Source: Candidatus Bathyarchaeota archaeon
GTDB lineage: Archaea; Thermoproteota; Bathyarchaeia; TCS64
Length of the DNA: 8,429 bases
Direction: 5' to 3'
Assembly (NCBI GenBank): GCA_014730055.1
Contig: WJIV01000110.1
Span: 1 to 8,429 of the forward strand
The notes below the pieces were generated by a model, which saw only the letters and a list, made by a program, of their open reading frames with translations, had not been told where the DNA came from and made no database searches. A program made the position numbers and the translations under genes. Below, piece after piece: positions 6,394 through 8,429 of this stretch; the stretch's first letter is position 1; each line of letters begins with the position of its first letter.

Positions 6394-7509
6394 ATGCAGT
6401 TGAAGGGAGTGATACTCAAGTTGCCAAAAGAATATATCGCTTTGAACGCGGGAGACCCTGATGTGGAAGCTCCCCAGTATGCAATCAATGAAGCCTTGAT
6501 CGGTTTAATAGAGGGGGGTAAAAACACACACTATCCCCATTACAGTGGTTACCCTACACAGTTTCAGGAGGCTGTTGTAGACTATTATAAGGAATTCACA
6601 GGAGTCGAGTACGATCCTAAAAATGTGATATCTGCAGCTGGCAGTAGCGCTGCACTTTTCATAGCTTTAGCAGCCGTACTGGAGCAGGGGGATGAGGTCC
6701 TCATGTTCACGCCGTACTATATGGGTCATAAGAATATCTTTGAGGGAATGGGGGTCAAGATGAACCTAGTACCTCTATATAGAGAGAGTAATTATCACCC
6801 TGATGTTGATGAGATAGCAGAAGCTATTACACCAAAGACGAAGGCCGCTTTAATATGCAACCCGTCTAATCCAACTGGTACTGTCTTCAAGGAGGAGGAG
6901 CTTAAAGCGATTGGAGACCTAGCCGTCGATAACGATTTCGCTATACTGGCTGATGAGATATACCTGCACTTCGTATACGATGATAACAAGTTTATCTCAG
7001 TCGCTGGTCTCGGTGATGAGATCAAGGATAGGACACTTTGCATCATGAGCTTTAGCAAGACTTTCAGCATGACTGGGTGGAGGCTTGGATACGATATAAT
7101 CCCAGACAAATACCTTGACAGAGCCGATCTCTTCAGGGGGATGACAGCACCACGACCTGCAACATTCGTGTACAGGGCTGGAATAGCCTGCCTAAGAGGG
7201 GATTTCAAGTACGTTGATGAGAGGAAGAAGGAGTATGAGAAGCGCCGAAACTACTTCACTGAGGCTGTTGACGAGCTAGGGTGGCCCTGTCAAAAGTTTG
7301 AGGGAGCCTTCTACGCCTGGTTTGATGTCACGAGTACAGGGATGGGATCTGGTGAGTTCCTTGATAAGCTAGAGGAGTCACAGAACGTAAGGCTGAGCCC
7401 GGGGGATAGATTTGGTGCTGATGGATTCATAAGGGTCCCACTGGTCCAGCCTGTCCCGGTTCTGGAAGAGGTTGTTAACCGTCTGGAGTCCTTTAAGGAC
7501 AGCCTCTGA
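6394..7509 (+). CDS. PLP-dependent aminotransferase, class I/II fold, N-terminus uncertain
   Basis: The 371-residue product is a fold-type I aminotransferase of the AspC/AlaT-like group. It shows LNAGDPD (substrate-loop region), THYPHYSGYP, NPSNPTG with Asn159, ADEIY with Asp187 and Tyr190, and SFSKTFSMTGWRLGY with the PLP-binding Lys222 and Arg230. FIRVPLV provides Arg347, expected to bind the substrate carboxylate. It should transfer an amino group between an amino acid and a 2-oxo acid in the cytoplasm; the specific substrate cannot be read from sequence. Only about 17 residues precede LNAGDPD, whereas relatives have about 30, and an in-frame TAA at 6379 blocks extension. Candidate starts are ATG 6394, GTG 6409 and TTG 6421 (preceded by GGGAG); alternatively the native N-terminus lies in the frame of ATG 6369, separated by a frameshift. 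Confidence 0.85.
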   Translation: MQLKGVILKLPKEYIALNAGDPDVEAPQYAINEALIGLIEGGKNTHYPHYSGYPTQFQEAVVDYYKEFTGVEYDPKNVISAAGSSAALFIALAAVLEQGDEVLMFTPYYMGHKNIFEGMGVKMNLVPLYRESNYHPDVDEIAEAITPKTKAALICNPSNPTGTVFKEEELKAIGDLAVDNDFAILADEIYLHFVYDDNKFISVAGLGDEIKDRTLCIMSFSKTFSMTGWRLGYDIIPDKYLDRADLFRGMTAPRPATFVYRAGIACLRGDFKYVDERKKEYEKRRNYFTEAVDELGWPCQKFEGAFYAWFDVTSTGMGSGEFLDKLEESQNVRLSPGDRFGADGFIRVPLVQPVPVLEEVVNRLESFKDSL

Positions 7510-7518
7510 TTTACCTCA

Positions 7519-7529
7519 CTTTTTTAAAC
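7519..7529 (+). promoter_or_regulatory. TATA box of the PUA gene, overlapping the aminotransferase terminator tract
   Basis: CTTTTTTAAAC starts ten bases after the aminotransferase stop. Its centre is about 34 bases upstream of the ATG at 7559, giving a short or absent leader. The six Ts could also terminate the upstream mRNA. Confidence 0.45.
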
Positions 7530-7558
7530 ACCCTTTTACATTTGCTCTTGTCCACACA

Positions 7559-8017
7559 ATGAAGAAACGACAGTTTATGGGTAAGCGTGAGACCAGGGAA
7601 TTCTTGGAAAAGGTCTCTGAGCAATACGGCGAGATTAGTGCAGAAAAGATAGAGTTCGCCCAGCATGAGGACAATATAATCTATATCTTAGACGACAATG
7701 TCGAGTTTATAGAGAAAGATGGTAAGATAATACCTTTCCTTGGTGGAAGTATTGTTGATAGACTTCCTTCAGTTACTGTTGATATGGGGGCTATCAGATT
7801 CGTTTGTAACGGCGCCGATATCATGGCGCCAGGGATCACAGATCTTGACGATTTCAAGGAGAGCGACATCGTGGTTATAAGAGATAATACTCACGGTAAA
7901 CCTCTGGCAATAGGGGAAGCAATAAAATCAGATGATGATATTAGTTCCCTTAAAAAGGGGCGAGTTGTATCAAACCTTCATTACGTTGGAGATACTATAT
8001 GGGAGGATATTTCCTAG
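7559..8017 (+). CDS. Pre-PUA/PUA-domain RNA-binding protein, MCT-1/Tma20-like
   Basis: The 152-residue product begins MKKRQFMGKRETREFLEK and has an N-terminal alpha/beta pre-PUA (DUF1947-type) domain of about 65 residues. A C-terminal PUA domain (about 70-148) follows, with the signature VTVDMGAIRFVCNGADIMAPGI and a later IGEAI strand. The length is normal for archaeal proteins of this type. Related eukaryotic proteins (MCT-1/Tma20, eIF2D) act with the small ribosomal subunit in translation re-initiation and 40S recycling; an RNA- or ribosome-binding role here is inferred from that relationship. ATG 7559 is chosen over a longer frame beginning at 7472, because that extension overlaps the aminotransferase end and the TATA box and is not conserved-looking. 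Its stop overlaps the stop of the minus-strand gene. Confidence 0.85.
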   Translation: MKKRQFMGKRETREFLEKVSEQYGEISAEKIEFAQHEDNIIYILDDNVEFIEKDGKIIPFLGGSIVDRLPSVTVDMGAIRFVCNGADIMAPGITDLDDFKESDIVVIRDNTHGKPLAIGEAIKSDDDISSLKKGRVVSNLHYVGDTIWEDIS

Positions 8018-8262
8018 ATATACCTCAAGCTCTGCATCAAGGGAAGATAGTAAACAAAGATTATAGTAGCAGTTATTAAGAAGACAAGAACAAAACCCCA
8101 CATACTCCAGTGGAAGATCTTCCACCAGATACCAAATTTCTCAATCCCTCTGCGATAACTCTGCTGATATCGTAAGATTGATTTCCTTAAGTTGGAAGGT
8201 ATTTTTTTTAGCTTTCTTGCAAACCGTTTAACCTTCCCCAAGATGCTCAATTTATCCTCCAT
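8014..8262 (-). CDS. Small basic single-span membrane protein of unknown function
   Basis: The 82-residue product has a very basic N-terminal half (about 15 Lys/Arg in the first 48 residues) and one hydrophobic segment at about 54-74 (core GFVLVFLITATIIFVYY), then a short tail. By the positive-inside rule the basic part should face the cytoplasm. I do not recognise a family. The frame is open further upstream to 8352, but that part is AT-rich promoter DNA and palindrome, so ATG 8262 is preferred. A GGAGG placed just after this ATG and five bases before an in-frame TTG (8250) makes TTG a serious alternative start. The gene is convergent with the PUA gene and divergent from the ferredoxin gene. 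Confidence 0.55.
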   Translation of the reverse strand: MEDKLSILGKVKRFARKLKKIPSNLRKSILRYQQSYRRGIEKFGIWWKIFHWSMWGFVLVFLITATIIFVYYLPLMQSLRYI

Positions 8263-8306
8263 GATATTGTTAAAGATTGTTTTAGGGTTTACTACTTTGA
8301 AGGAAC

Positions 8307-8322
8307 CCTTAAATTTTAATAT
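8307..8322. promoter_or_regulatory. Shared AT-rich core of a divergent promoter
   Basis: The near-palindromic box CCTTAAATTTTAATAT can be read as a TATA box on both strands. On the plus strand it predicts transcription start near 8340, ahead of the ferredoxin ATG at 8366. On the minus strand it predicts a start near 8285-8290, ahead of ATG 8262. Confidence 0.4.
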
Positions 8323-8328
8323 GAATAT

Positions 8329-8344
8329 TATTTCATATGAAATA
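8329..8344. promoter_or_regulatory. Perfect 16-bp palindrome, possible operator
   Basis: TATTTCATATGAAATA is identical to its reverse complement. It lies over the predicted transcription start of the ferredoxin gene, a usual position for an archaeal repressor site. It is AT-rich, so chance is not excluded. Confidence 0.45.
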
Positions 8345-8365
8345 TATCTCAAGTGAGGTTTGTTG

Positions 8366-8429
8366 ATGATAAGAAAAATAGTGGAAATAGATGAAGAGAA
8401 ATGTACTGGCTGTGGGGCTTGTATACCAA
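8366..8429 (+). CDS. 4Fe-4S ferredoxin-type protein, N-terminal fragment
   Basis: Only 21 codons are inside the window. They encode MIRKIVEIDEEKCTGCGACIP, the opening of a ferredoxin domain with Cys13, Cys16 and Cys19 spaced CxxCxxC. The fourth ligand and any further domains are beyond the edge. Proteins with this start include small dicluster ferredoxins of anaerobes, but larger iron-sulfur oxidoreductases can begin the same way. GAGG at 8355-8358 sits seven bases before the ATG. The role is inferred to be electron transfer in the cytoplasm. Confidence 0.8.
   Translation, partial: MIRKIVEIDEEKCTGCGACIP

Noticed and set aside
6795..7208. 137-codon minus-strand frame
   Set aside because: It is antisense to the aminotransferase core, which carries all expected catalytic motifs.
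7472..7558. 29-codon N-terminal extension of the PUA protein
   Set aside because: It overlaps the aminotransferase 3' end, the T tract and the TATA box; the pre-PUA domain starts naturally at MKKRQF (7559).
7811..7830. Two GGCGCC palindromes flanking GATATCAT, a possible hairpin
   Set aside because: They lie inside the PUA gene and encode the conserved GADIMAPG signature, so codon constraint explains them.
8263..8352. 30-codon N-terminal extension of the minus-strand membrane protein
   Set aside because: It translates the AT-rich divergent promoter and the palindrome; ATG 8262 or TTG 8250 is more plausible.

Overview
The window looks like a chromosomal segment of an anaerobic archaeon. Several signs point to archaea: a Trm112-family protein with a helical insert, a pre-PUA/PUA protein of the MCT-1 type, and AT-rich TATA-like boxes 25-35 bases before start codons with very short or no leaders. 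Stops are followed by T-rich tracts, and AGA/AGG codons are common. The ferredoxin-type gene at the right edge fits an anaerobic lifestyle. GC content is moderate by eye. I cannot fix the lineage; Asgard or Bathyarchaeia-like groups would fit, but this is only a guess. No mobile element, CRISPR array, rRNA or tRNA was seen.

Layout, left to right: (1) the 3' end of an unrecognised gene interrupted by an in-frame TGA (1-263); (2) a Trm112-like zinc protein (335-895); (3) a divergent ketol-acid reductoisomerase (952-1941); (4) a P-type ATPase with the full calcium-site residue set (1998-4730); (5) a proline racemase-family protein whose active-site motifs are altered (4806-5807); (6) a frameshifted DUF3795 Cys-rich gene (5923-6268) in a region rich in short inverted repeats; (7) a class I/II aminotransferase with an uncertain, possibly frameshifted, N-terminus (6394-7509); (8) a PUA-domain RNA-binding protein (7559-8017); (9) on the minus strand, a small basic single-span membrane protein (8014-8262) whose stop codon overlaps that of the PUA gene; (10) the start of a 4Fe-4S ferredoxin-type gene (8366 to the edge), with a perfect 16-bp palindrome near its predicted transcription start.

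Most plus-strand genes appear to have their own promoter, so this is a row of mainly monocistronic genes rather than one operon. The reductoisomerase, racemase-family protein and aminotransferase all suggest amino-acid or keto-acid metabolism, but joint function is only a hypothesis. Trm112 and the PUA protein belong to translation and RNA or protein methylation. The points most worth a second look are the reworked racemase active site, the divergent reductoisomerase, the cluster of broken frames at 5.9-6.4 kb, and the palindrome before the ferredoxin gene.
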